Assembly (NCBI GenBank): GCA_022865625.1
Contig: JALHTB010000035.1
Coordinates: 1 to 32,856, forward strand
Direction: 5' to 3'
Length of the DNA: 32,856 bases
Origin: Candidatus Bathyarchaeota archaeon
GTDB lineage: Archaea > Thermoproteota > Bathyarchaeia > 40CM-2-53-6 > FEN-987
Part shown: in pieces, positions 24,750 through 32,534 of the stretch
How the letters are laid out: each line of letters begins with the position of its first letter
How positions within the stretch are numbered: position 1 is the stretch's first letter
Notes under the pieces: model-generated
What the model was told of the DNA's origin: nothing
What the model saw: only the letters and a program-made list of their open reading frames with translations
The model's database searches: none
Made by a program: the position numbers and the translations under genes

Positions 24750-24753
24750 TCTT

Positions 24754-25353
24754 CTACTCGATGGTGGCGTGGCGCTTTCTCAGCTCGCTCTCAGTAAGGC
24801 CAAGACGGCGCATGAGTTCAACGACAACTCCATCCAGGAAGGTCATTAGGCTGATCTCGAAGACTGTTCCCAGCGGGGCCATCAGTTCGTGCTCTCCCAT
24901 CAGTTGTCGCAGAAAGTAGTCTTTCTCGTCCGCGACTTTTGTTCGCCCTTTGATGACGACTACATGATCTGCCAACTTCGCTAAGTCTGAGTCATGGTAC
25001 GAGGTTATGGCGATGATCTTTGCACCGACGGTCTTCCCGATTTCAGCTGCGGTGACCACGAGTTTGGTTGTACCTGATCCTGAAAGTGCGATGATCAGGT
25101 CTCCCTTTCCAATTGATGGTGTGATTGTTTCTCCCATGACGTAGACCTTGAACCCGAGGTGCATCAGCCTCATCGCGAAGGCTCGGCCGATCAGGCCTGA
25201 TCTTCCGGCCCCCAACACAAGGATGCGTCTCTCGGTCGAGGCAAGCATCTCCGTAACCATTCTCTCGACCTGGTCCAGATCTACCCGAAGAAGAGACTCA
25301 CGGACGCTTTCTATGAGGTCTTCAGTGGCATGTTGGTAGGCCGTCAGGCGCAA
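24754..25353 (-). CDS. hxlB: 6-phospho-3-hexuloisomerase (SIS domain)
   Basis: This SIS-fold isomerase interconverts hexulose 6-phosphate and fructose 6-phosphate in the ribulose monophosphate pathway, used by many archaea in reverse to make ribulose 5-phosphate. Sugar-binding motifs are [41 protein letters not shown] and the C-terminal [15 protein letters not shown]. The frame is open to 25482, but the first 43 residues do not look like family sequence. TTG at 25353 or GTG at 25362 gives the usual length of about 200. The partner 3-hexulose-6-phosphate synthase is not in the window. It lies between the ECF transporter genes and the deaminase on the same strand. Confidence 0.88.
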   Translation of the reverse strand: MRLTAYQHATEDLIESVRESLLRVDLDQVERMVTEMLASTERRILVLGAGRSGLIGRAFAMRLMHLGFKVYVMGETITPSIGKGDLIIALSGSGTTKLVVTAAEIGKTVGAKIIAITSYHDSDLAKLADHVVVIKGRTKVADEKDYFLRQLMGEHELMAPLGTVFEISLMTFLDGVVVELMRRLGLTESELRKRHATIE

Positions 25354-25472
25354 AATGACCACGGTGTACGTTAGAATGCGTGAAGTGTTCTTTACTCTTG
25401 CCTTCACCCAGGCCAAGTGCACGTGGGGACTACGGTTTGCACACTGGGGACCTACGATGGCTACTGGTGAGG

Positions 25473-26258
25473 TCAGAGCCAAGGAAAGATCTTCGGCATC
25501 GTGATCGGAATGTTCGGCGACGGAAGAGGCACGTACAGGTACACATAGACAGCAAGTGCTTCCAGAAGGATCGTAACGGCGACGACAAAGCAGTCTGTGA
25601 ATTTCATCCGTAGGACAATGAGTGGTTGGCGATTCGGGCTTGCGCCGAATCCTCTGGACTCAAGCGCCTCTGCGAGCTCGATGCTTCTCCTGATTGCAGA
25701 AACGATCAGCGGGATCAGGATGGGTATGTAGTTCCGGATTCGTTTCATGAAGTTGCCTTTGTCTAGCTCCAATCCTCTGGATCGCTGTGCGTCAATGACA
25801 GTCTGGGCGTCGAGCGCCATGGTTGGAACCAGTCTGACAGCCGTGGTGAACGTGAAAGACAGAGTGTACGGAACATGCGCCTGTTCGAGCGCCAAGCCCA
25901 AGTCGTCAGGCGACGTAGTCATGAAGAACAACGAGAACGCCGACATCAGTGAAATGAACCTCAACGTCATCGCTGCGGAGAAAACGAGCGTTGACCCAAA
26001 CACGAAATTCATTGCGAATATGAGGACCGCAAGCAACAGGCCTGCTCTCATCGAAGCGGCCCATTTCTTCCATGTCTTCGCAGCATAGACAATCGGAAGT
26101 TGGACAAGGAAGATCACGATCAACGCGTAGATGTTGGAAAATAGAAGTGCGGCAACAAATAGCCCCATTGTCATGGTGAATTTTGCACGCGGGTCCATCA
26201 TGTGGATCGGAGTAGGAAGCTTCGCGAACTTGAACCCGTCAAAGACCTTGAGCGACAC
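25473..26258 (-). CDS. ecfT: ECF transporter T component (EcfT/CbiQ family)
   Basis: The 261-residue integral membrane protein is the scaffold of an energy-coupling-factor importer. Several hydrophobic segments are visible (about 28-48, 50-62, 70-90, 95-115 and a C-terminal one near 235-250). Two cytoplasmic coupling motifs with the A/S-R-G signature contact the ATPases: QRSRGLEL and ALESRGFGA. The start at 26258 directly abuts the stop of the ATPase gene at 26259, so translation is coupled. No substrate-binding S subunit is encoded nearby, as in group II ECF systems with a shared module, so the substrate (vitamin, metal or other) is unknown. Confidence 0.92.
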   Translation of the reverse strand: MSLKVFDGFKFAKLPTPIHMMDPRAKFTMTMGLFVAALLFSNIYALIVIFLVQLPIVYAAKTWKKWAASMRAGLLLAVLIFAMNFVFGSTLVFSAAMTLRFISLMSAFSLFFMTTSPDDLGLALEQAHVPYTLSFTFTTAVRLVPTMALDAQTVIDAQRSRGLELDKGNFMKRIRNYIPILIPLIVSAIRRSIELAEALESRGFGASPNRQPLIVLRMKFTDCFVVAVTILLEALAVYVYLYVPLPSPNIPITMPKIFPWL

Positions 26259-27080
26259 TCACCGTCTCCTCCCAAGTGCACCCAGAATTGCCTGTTCGGC
26301 CGAGTAGACATCTATCACGCGATCGGACAGTCCGAGATCTCTGAGCTCATGCATAAGCGCCCCAATCTGTGGACGCGCAAGCGAGGCCTTCTCGATGAGC
26401 TGCTCATTCGAGAGAATGTCCTCTGCCGGCCCGTCTCCGATCACCAATCCCTTCGAGAGAAGAATGAGTCGGGGTTTGCATTCTGCGACAAACTCGACGT
26501 CGTGTGTGATGGTTATGACGGTCTTTCCTTGAGTGTTCAGCTGGAGGATGAAGTTCCTTAGTCGATCTTTCTGTTGATAATCTTGGCCGATAGTCGGTTC
26601 ATCTAGGATTATGTGCTTTGGATTCCATACTAGTACCGCTGCCAGTGCGACTCTCTTTCTTTCTCCTCCGCTCAGTACGAAGGGAGAGGAATCGGCATAC
26701 CGAGACAGGTCGAGCGTTTCGAGTATGCTTGTGACCCGTCTGTCAATGGTGTCCTCACCATAGCCGAAGTTTCTGAGTGAGAATGCAAGCTCCTCGCGTA
26801 CTGTCTCAGAGAAGAGTTGGTGGTCTGGGTTTTGAAACACTAGTCCTACGTCTCTGGAAAGTTGTGCGACACTGGATTCGCGCGTGTTGACCCCGTCGAC
26901 TGTTACTCTGCCGGAAGTCGGAAGGAGAAGGCCGTTGAAAGTCTTGACAAGTGTTGTCTTTCCGGCTCCATTCTCTCCCATTATGGCAACGAATTCCTCA
27001 TCACCAATGGTGAGGTCGATGCCTCGAAGTACTTCTGAAGCGCTTGGGTAGGAGAACTTCAGGCCTTCAGTCCGTATCAT
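26259..27080 (-). CDS. ecfA: ECF transporter ATP-binding subunit (second)
   Basis: This ABC ATPase of 273 residues energises the ECF importer. Walker A is GENGAGKTTL, the Q-loop is FQNPDHQLF, the signature is LSGGERKRVALAAVL, Walker B is HIILDEPTIG and the switch His is in ITITHDVEF. Q-loops reading QNPDxQ are typical of ECF ATPases. Its ATG overlaps the upstream ATPase gene (ATGA, 27077-27080), and the T subunit follows with no gap. The two ATPases would form a heterodimer. Confidence 0.92.
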   Translation of the reverse strand: MIRTEGLKFSYPSASEVLRGIDLTIGDEEFVAIMGENGAGKTTLVKTFNGLLLPTSGRVTVDGVNTRESSVAQLSRDVGLVFQNPDHQLFSETVREELAFSLRNFGYGEDTIDRRVTSILETLDLSRYADSSPFVLSGGERKRVALAAVLVWNPKHIILDEPTIGQDYQQKDRLRNFILQLNTQGKTVITITHDVEFVAECKPRLILLSKGLVIGDGPAEDILSNEQLIEKASLARPQIGALMHELRDLGLSDRVIDVYSAEQAILGALGRRR

Positions 27081-27919
27081 CGACTTAGCATCTTCCTTAG
27101 CTCTTGGGCCGCTTCTTCGACGGTCGTCGGAGTCTGGGAGAACTCAAGACCTCCCTTTTGCAGGAGATTGAAGAGCGTGATCACCCGCGGCACGCCGATC
27201 CCGATCAGCCTGGCCTGTTCTCCATACACCTGTTTCGGGGTTCCATCGAGGACAATCTTGCCAGAGTCCATAACGATGACTCGGTTCGCATGTTTGGAGG
27301 CGAGGTCAAGTCTATGCTCAACCAAGATGATGGTGATTCCAAGTTTCTTGTTGAGGTCAGAAATGACTGCGAGGATCTCCAACGCTGATTTGGGATCTAG
27401 GAACGACGTAGGTTCATCAAGCACAATTATCTTGGGCTGCATTGCTAGGACCGCCGCAATCGCTGCCCTTTGTTGTTGGCCTCCAGAGAGCTCGTATGGA
27501 GGTCTGTCCTTGAGGTCCGTGATTCCGGTCACCTCGAGGGCCCAGTCGACTCTTCTTCGCGTTTCTTCTCTACTGAGTCCAAGATTCTCCGGGCCAAAAG
27601 CAACGTCTCTTTCGATGCTCAGAGAGAAGAGTTGGTTCTCTGGGTTCTGAAAGACTAAACCTACGTGAGATGAGAGTTCAGCCGTTGTGTGTTCCTTCAC
27701 ATTCATACCATCGACGACGAGCTCTCCGGTGAAGTCGCCCGAGTAGAAGTTCGGGATCAATCCGTTCAAGCATCGACAGACAGTAGTTTTCCCACATCCG
27801 CTCGGGCCTGTGAGAACGACGAACTCTCCAGGAGATACTTCGAGGGAGACATCTTCGACGGACGATCTCGGTGCGCCAGCGTAGGTGAAGGTCAGATTAC
27901 TTGCGCGAATAATCGACAA
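27077..27919 (-). CDS. ecfA: ECF transporter ATP-binding subunit (first)
   Basis: This is the first gene of the ECF module, 280 residues, starting with TTG at 27919. Walker A is GPSGCGKTTV, the Q-loop is FQNPENQLF, the signature is LSGGQQQRAAIAAVL, Walker B is IIVLDEPTSFLD and the switch His is in LVEHRLDL. The C-terminal region (RVITLFNLLQKGG) is the ECF-type extension. The gene sits about 100 bases from the DHH phosphoesterase operon, which runs the same way. Whether it shares a transcript with hexuloisomerase and deaminase downstream is likely but not shown. Confidence 0.92.
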   Translation of the reverse strand: MSIIRASNLTFTYAGAPRSSVEDVSLEVSPGEFVVLTGPSGCGKTTVCRCLNGLIPNFYSGDFTGELVVDGMNVKEHTTAELSSHVGLVFQNPENQLFSLSIERDVAFGPENLGLSREETRRRVDWALEVTGITDLKDRPPYELSGGQQQRAAIAAVLAMQPKIIVLDEPTSFLDPKSALEILAVISDLNKKLGITIILVEHRLDLASKHANRVIVMDSGKIVLDGTPKQVYGEQARLIGIGVPRVITLFNLLQKGGLEFSQTPTTVEEAAQELRKMLSR

Positions 27920-28019
27920 GCCGCTGTGCCCTCTCGCCGTCCTAGATCAGTATGAAGGTTCTCGAGTAGCTACCATGTTTCGAGTTGCGCGCCATATCTT
28001 GGCTGCGCCATATAGCCTT

Positions 28020-28997
28020 TCATTCGACTGCTGTCTTGTCGTGGTCCAAGTGTGTCTTGAACAGCTCAACAGATTTCTTGAGGACTTCATCCAGGTTTCC
28101 TTGGACTGTTGCGCCCGCCGCCGTGGAGTGGCCGCCGCCGGCGCCATTCATGGTCTCGCCCAAGACCATTGCCAAGTTACGGCCGAGGTGAAACCCCGTC
28201 CGCGAGTAGAACTCGTTCGTAGAGCGGAGACTAAGCGTCAATCTATCTACTTTTTCTCCACCAACTATGGCAAGGTGTGCCCCCAGTCCGATAAGAGATC
28301 GTGCGACAGACGCGTGAAATGAACCCACTGTGGACGTTGCAACAATCCATCCGCCAATACTCTCCCAGTTCAGGCGCTTTGCTGACTTCATTCGAGCAAT
28401 ACGCTCGGAATTGTCCATAGGGACTCGAATAAGGTTCAGGGCCCTTGTGCCATCGACGCCGATGTCCAGAAGCTCGCATGCCAGTCTGAGAGATCTTGTC
28501 GTTGCAATCGTAAAGTGACCGGTCTCATATGCGAGCCCGAGAAAGGCCGCAAATGCTTCCTTCTTTGTGAGGCGAACTTTCATGGCCTTGTAGAGACTAT
28601 ACACGACTTCGCAGGCAGAGGTGGCCTTTTCGTCCGACACGAGGATCGCTGCCCGATCACGTGTGTCAGGATGAATCGCGTGGTGATCGATCACAACGAT
28701 TGGCCTGCCTGAGTTCTGGACTGGTTCCTTCAGGCTGCCGAGTTGCTGCAGCGTGTTTGTGTCAACCGTGAAGATCACATCAAACTCCATTGGTTCCGCC
28801 TTTTCTTCTACTGCGAATCGGAGCTGTTGGAGGACGCGGGCAGAAACCTTGCTCACGCCTTCAGGGGAGACAACGGTTGTTCTAAGTCGCTTGTTCATTC
28901 TCTTGAGAAACCTTGCCAGCAGGTAGGCTGAGCACACGGCGTCTGGGTCAGCATTCTGATGGCCGAGTATCAGAACTCTACGTGAGGTCTTGACCAT
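28020..28997 (-). CDS. DHH-family phosphoesterase (RecJ-like/nanoRNase type)
   Basis: The protein has the DHH domain motifs (GHQNADPDAVCSAY near the N-terminus; FTVDTN; VVIDHHAIHPDTRD, the DHH itself) and a C-terminal DHHA1 domain with GAGGGHSTAAGATVQG, which binds the substrate. Members cleave short oligonucleotides, pAp or cyclic dinucleotide products with Mn2+. Some archaeal ones are exonucleases. ATG at 28997 gives 325 residues; GTG at 29003, overlapping the upstream stop, or GTG at 29024 are alternatives. It is third in an operon after prefoldin beta and the DUF3194 protein, an arrangement I remember from other archaea. The exact substrate is not predictable. Confidence 0.88.
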   Translation of the reverse strand: MVKTSRRVLILGHQNADPDAVCSAYLLARFLKRMNKRLRTTVVSPEGVSKVSARVLQQLRFAVEEKAEPMEFDVIFTVDTNTLQQLGSLKEPVQNSGRPIVVIDHHAIHPDTRDRAAILVSDEKATSACEVVYSLYKAMKVRLTKKEAFAAFLGLAYETGHFTIATTRSLRLACELLDIGVDGTRALNLIRVPMDNSERIARMKSAKRLNWESIGGWIVATSTVGSFHASVARSLIGLGAHLAIVGGEKVDRLTLSLRSTNEFYSRTGFHLGRNLAMVLGETMNGAGGGHSTAAGATVQGNLDEVLKKSVELFKTHLDHDKTAVE

Positions 28998-29002
28998 TCT
29001 CA

Positions 29003-29305
29003 CTAGTCGCTCGAGACTTCGCACAGATCTAGCTCCCGAACTTTCGCCTCTGCACCCGCAAACGCCGCGTCAGTCGCCTCGTCAACAATCCTGTCGAGAT
29101 TGGGATCCTCTAGGCTTGTGTCAAGGGAGATCTCGATGTTCAGTGATAGAGGCTTATCACCGACCGCCTCAACAGACAGATTCAAGTCTTCAAGTCTCTT
29201 CAAGGAAATCCTTGAAAGTATGAGTTTTCGAGCAGCTTCCTCTGCTGCCGAGCAGATGGCTTCTATCTCGTCGTCGTTTGGCGGTCTACGGAGTCCAATA
29301 TTCAC
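29003..29305 (-). CDS. DUF3194-like small archaeal protein
   Basis: This 100-residue soluble protein has an N-terminal helix (about 12-33), then strands separated by RISLKRLEDLNLSVE and LSLNIEISLD, and a C-terminal helix (about 73-90). The pattern and the location between prefoldin beta and a DHH phosphoesterase match the archaeal family DUF3194, of unknown function. GTG at 29305 starts it, about 45 bases after the prefoldin stop. I considered Pcc1 of KEOPS because of similar size, but its characteristic motifs are absent. Confidence 0.7.
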   Translation of the reverse strand: MNIGLRRPPNDDEIEAICSAAEEAARKLILSRISLKRLEDLNLSVEAVGDKPLSLNIEISLDTSLEDPNLDRIVDEATDAAFAGAEAKVRELDLCEVSSD

Positions 29306-29349
29306 AATTGATCCCGCTCGACGATAACAACATGCAACTACGAGCAGAG

Positions 29350-29715
29350 TTATTCAGATGCCTTAGGCGCTCGCAGTTTCTCTTGGAGTTTCTGTTGTAT
29401 ATCTTTGATTCGATCGCGTGTTCTCTCTTCCTGTCTTCCGAGCACTGTGACCCTTGTGTTGAGCAGTTCCTTCTTCTCTTTGAGTTCTGCAAGCAGTCCT
29501 TCTTTGTCTGCTTTGACAAGAATGCTTCCAACGCTCTTGTAGACCGGATTCTCTCCGGTCACTTTCTCAAGCTCAGATAGGGCTCTGTCGGTCTCCGACA
29601 TCTCCATCTCAAGCTGCTGTTTCTGCGACACGACAGCTTGGAGTGTCTGCTGGAGCTGCTGAAATCTTAGCAGTTCCTCCTGAACTTGAGGTGGCAATTC
29701 TGCTCCTTCGCTCAT
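29350..29715 (-). CDS. pfdB: Prefoldin subunit beta
   Basis: This subunit of the hexameric chaperone captures unfolded proteins for the thermosome. It is a classic coiled coil: PPQVQEELLRFQQLQQTLQAV on one helix and ELKEKKELLNTRVTVL onward on the other, joined by the beta hairpin with NPVYKSVGSILVKAD. ATG at 29715 has GGTGA five bases upstream and gives 121 residues, the family norm. An in-frame GTG at 29763 lies upstream of the transcription start predicted by the TATA element, so it is unlikely. It is the first gene of a three-gene operon. Confidence 0.93.
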   Translation of the reverse strand: MSEGAELPPQVQEELLRFQQLQQTLQAVVSQKQQLEMEMSETDRALSELEKVTGENPVYKSVGSILVKADKEGLLAELKEKKELLNTRVTVLGRQEERTRDRIKDIQQKLQEKLRAPKASE

Positions 29716-29769
29716 TGACTTCACCATTTTGCGCGGCAGTAGGTTTTGCTCGTAGCTCTGCACGGCACA

Positions 29770-29777
29770 TACATAAG
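29770..29777 (-). promoter_or_regulatory. Putative TATA box for the prefoldin operon
   Basis: On the minus strand CTTATGTA is centred about 58 bases upstream of the prefoldin ATG at 29715 and predicts a leader of about 33 bases. The remainder of the divergent gap to 30006 shows no gene. Confidence 0.45.
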
Positions 29778-30006
29778 GGTTTCAAAGCAAGGGAAGAACC
29801 ATCGGAGACAGGTCGGAAAGCTACTAGAGCAGGAGCCGTCTCATCAATCGGATCTTGAGAATGACCGATGACTATGACATACGATCTATGAACATCTCAC
29901 GGGAAATGGAACACTCTTGATACAGATTGCGTTTGGTGACTCGGTAGGGCAGTCGCCTTAAATCCCGTGATAGAGCAGAGGCCTACGCAACGTTCGGTGA
30001 GCTTCG

Positions 30007-31122
30007 ATGGTCGAAATATCCATTGAGGATCAAGCCAGCGACGAAACAACATCAGCAAATGCCGGTATCCTACGCATCGGCAAGGTATCAGCGGCCTTGC
30101 CCAACAAGTTTGCGACGACAGCCGAGCTGAATGCGACTAGAGTTGTGGGTACAAAGGATACGCTTCCTGGAGAAGTGGTAGTCTCCGCCAAGCTCATGTA
30201 TCCAGATTCACTGAAGAAGATCCTGAAGCAGGAGGAATCTCTTCGCGATTTTGCACGCAGGATCTCGCGCGAGTCCGGAGGATTCGAGGACGTCGCGAGA
30301 CTACTGTTCTTGGTCTTCAAGGGCGAAGCCACCTACAGTGATGCAGAGGACCTGCGGACTCTGCTCGACCTTCAGTATTTTGCGGACATGGATGTCATCA
30401 CCGTCCAGCAGGCTGCAGGCATGAGCCCTGATGACTTCGCTTCTTTGCTGAAGTTCGCTACAAGGTGGATGGAGAAGAAACGCATCGACAAACCGATTAT
30501 GCCGATAGTGCAGGCGTCAGAGACCCAGAGAGAATTCGAGCTGTTTTCTTCGCCGGTCTTGAAGAGCAAGTTGCGTCTTCTAGGGGTGAACATGAGAGGA
30601 GGCTTTCACTATTGCACGCTCAGAGCAGTCGAGAAGATCAAGAAGAAGCACCCAGGCACATGGATTCACGCTTTCCAAACTCCTCCAAAGATCAGGTTTG
30701 CGCGTCATATGTTGCCCAGTTCTCAAGGCATGCTCATGCCCTACTTCGGAATTGACAGTTACTCCAGATGGGTGGTCCCCCCTCCGCCGGTTCCCCTGAC
30801 GAAGGACAAGATCAATGTCTTCGACAAATCAGGATGGGGGGTTTTCAAGAGGAAGGAATGGACTGGCCTACACGGAAAGAAACTCACATGCACATGCCCC
30901 ATGTGCAAAGGTCAGAACCTCGACGGATTCTACACCGGGAAGGTTCTCTTAGTCCTGAGTCGCAGCAAAGTGCACGATCATTACGCACAGCAAGATGAGC
31001 TGAAGAAAGCATCCGAGAGCATACGAAAGCATGAGTACAGTCGCTTGATCAAGACAAAGAAGCATGCGAATCTGTTCGTGGGCGAACTCAAGAAGTCTCT
31101 TGAGGCAGAGGCGAAGTCTTAG
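30007..31122 (+). CDS. tRNA-guanine transglycosylase-fold protein (divergent paralogue)
   Basis: The 371-residue protein aligns by eye with the C-terminal half of tRNA-guanine transglycosylases. The zinc site CTCPMC (C295, C297, C300) is followed by HDH (H323/H325) at the family's 23-25 residue spacing, and FGIDSYSRW (about 248-255) sits where TGT has its G-x-D catalytic region. The helix DHYAQQDELKKASESI matches TGT's final helix. The N-terminal half is unlike standard TGT, and the second Asp of the usual GxDxFD is not kept. It could exchange bases in tRNA or DNA, or be non-catalytic. ATG at 30007 has GGTGA upstream. It is convergent with the SMC operon, overlapping by four bases. Confidence 0.72.
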   Translation: MVEISIEDQASDETTSANAGILRIGKVSAALPNKFATTAELNATRVVGTKDTLPGEVVVSAKLMYPDSLKKILKQEESLRDFARRISRESGGFEDVARLLFLVFKGEATYSDAEDLRTLLDLQYFADMDVITVQQAAGMSPDDFASLLKFATRWMEKKRIDKPIMPIVQASETQREFELFSSPVLKSKLRLLGVNMRGGFHYCTLRAVEKIKKKHPGTWIHAFQTPPKIRFARHMLPSSQGMLMPYFGIDSYSRWVVPPPPVPLTKDKINVFDKSGWGVFKRKEWTGLHGKKLTCTCPMCKGQNLDGFYTGKVLLVLSRSKVHDHYAQQDELKKASESIRKHEYSRLIKTKKHANLFVGELKKSLEAEAKS

Positions 31123-31700
31123 CGTCCCGTCTCTGCCAACAGTGTCATCAGGTCTCTGAGGCTCACCTCAGAACTTGTGCGCCAACCCAGTGACATGGAC
31201 CCGGCCTCATCTTCCTTCAGGTAGCCGTTCCGCGTGAAGGCATCCAAGAGGGTAAGAGTCTTCCATCTCCCAGCTTTCTCAGCAAGAAGCTTCTCAATCT
31301 CTTCTCGTGGAGCCTTGCCTTGTTTTGTGACTATGTAAGCAATGGCAACGGTGAGCGCTGCGAGGTTGTCGATTCGCCATCCAGACAACCTAGCTTCCTT
31401 TGGAGTGAGAGTTCCTCTCAGGGTCAGGAAGTATCGGGCATCATCTGTGCTCTCTTCGAGGGGTCCCTCAGCGAGTGGTCGATTCTGGGGGCGTTCAGGC
31501 TCGACTTTCTTCACCTGAAGATCGAAGTCTGATAGGAGAGTATCAAGCTGTTTGACGACTTCTTTGTAGTTCTTGCCGAGGCTAGCCTTCAGCTCCCACT
31601 CTTTCGCTCCGGGCATCTTTCCTCGTTTGAAGAGTAGCAGGTGAATCGCATGTTTTAGCTTGTCACTGTAGAACCGTTTCTCATCGCTTGTCTCTTGCAT
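31119..31700 (-). CDS. Tandem winged-helix (KITE) protein resembling Nse3/MAGE
   Basis: This 193-residue protein appears to be two winged helices. The first (about 13-66) reads like the MAGE/Nse3 opening (LKHAIHLLLFKRGKMPGAKE, then SDFDLQVKKVEPE). The second (about 108-190) has the MAGE-like order: a hydrophobic helix (LAALTVAIAYIVTKQGK), EEIEKLL, TLLDAFTRNGYL and a closing GWRTSSEVSLRDLMTLL, where MAGE proteins have WGPRA-x-E followed by a helix. KITE proteins bridge the kleisin and SMC heads; ScpB is the bacterial form. It follows the kleisin-like gene by six bases. The call is by pattern only, and a plain ScpB relationship is the alternative. Confidence 0.65.
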   Translation of the reverse strand: MQETSDEKRFYSDKLKHAIHLLLFKRGKMPGAKEWELKASLGKNYKEVVKQLDTLLSDFDLQVKKVEPERPQNRPLAEGPLEESTDDARYFLTLRGTLTPKEARLSGWRIDNLAALTVAIAYIVTKQGKAPREEIEKLLAEKAGRWKTLTLLDAFTRNGYLKEDEAGSMSLGWRTSSEVSLRDLMTLLAETGR

Positions 31701-31706
31701 TTCTCA

Positions 31707-32534
31707 TCACATTGATGTTCCTTGTACGACTTCGGGTTCGCTCTTTCGCGGTATTGCGATTGGATAGCTGACCATTCCTTGCGCGACTTTCCCGGTAGGT
31801 GTCTCCACCCATGCCAGTTTCATACCAGTGGAGTCACGTGCCATCTTGGCGAAGCCATAGGTTAGGAGAAAACTCACGTAGTATGCACGCTGCACGGTTT
31901 CCTGGTAGTTGTCTCGCCGCACAAATGACCAATAGTCAACTGAGCCGCTTTCCTTTGTCTGTGTTTGAAGCTCCTCCCACAGTCTGCGCAGGTTCTTCGC
32001 GAAGTCCTCGCGAGTCATGATGCCGGATTTCACGAGGGAGTCGAGATCGGTAGGTGTCGGCGGAGCAGGTCTGCCTAGATGAAGTCTCTTTCGTCTTTCC
32101 TCAAACGAGAGCGTCTCGTCCCAGTAGCGAAGCCCCTCGCGGACTCCTTCAACCGTGAGTTGTTCTCTTTCCACTATCGGATGCCAAGACTTCAAGAATA
32201 TCTCGCCGAGTCGTTTCACGGATAGCGTGCGCAGCTTCTTCTCAAGCATCTCCGGTGCGGTGTATAGCGCGCTTGACTGATACCTGAGTTGGCTCTTCTG
32301 GAGATTAAGCACTTCAGCCAAGTCATTGATCGTCTGAGCGTCTAGACAATGATCGTCAAGAGAGCCCCAAAAAGGGAAGTATTTGCGTAGAGTTTCGACG
32401 GCAAGAGCCACATCCAAGAAGAAAGGATTGAACTTGTGATCTCTTATGGCCTCGCAGGTCTGGATGAGTTCGCGCAGGTCCTTCCTGCCAGATGCTAACC
32501 TGACACGTTCAGGTTTCGCGCTTGATGATGCCAC
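31707..32534 (-). CDS. Kleisin-like protein with Nse4-type C-terminus
   Basis: The 275-residue protein is mostly helical. Its last third (about 201-262) reads YWSFVRRDNYQETVQRAYYVSF and onward with LTYGFAKM, then a strand pair ending SYPIAIP. This mirrors the Nse4 C-terminal domain of eukaryotic Smc5/6, where an F-x-F-V-x-D/R-x-x-x-F-x-x-TV-E-N-x-F-Y-V-SF block precedes a small winged helix. The N-terminal helical part (about 17-55) would correspond to the segment that binds the partner SMC neck. GTG at 32534 begins on the base after the SMC gene's TAG, a strong sign of coupling. Identity rests on pattern recognition and operon context. Confidence 0.6.
   Translation of the reverse strand: MASSSAKPERVRLASGRKDLRELIQTCEAIRDHKFNPFFLDVALAVETLRKYFPFWGSLDDHCLDAQTINDLAEVLNLQKSQLRYQSSALYTAPEMLEKKLRTLSVKRLGEIFLKSWHPIVEREQLTVEGVREGLRYWDETLSFEERRKRLHLGRPAPPTPTDLDSLVKSGIMTREDFAKNLRRLWEELQTQTKESGSVDYWSFVRRDNYQETVQRAYYVSFLLTYGFAKMARDSTGMKLAWVETPTGKVAQGMVSYPIAIPRKSEPEVVQGTSM

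Noticed and set aside
29003..29305. Pcc1 subunit of KEOPS
   Set aside because: Size is similar but the sequence pattern fits DUF3194 and the prefoldin/DHH context better.
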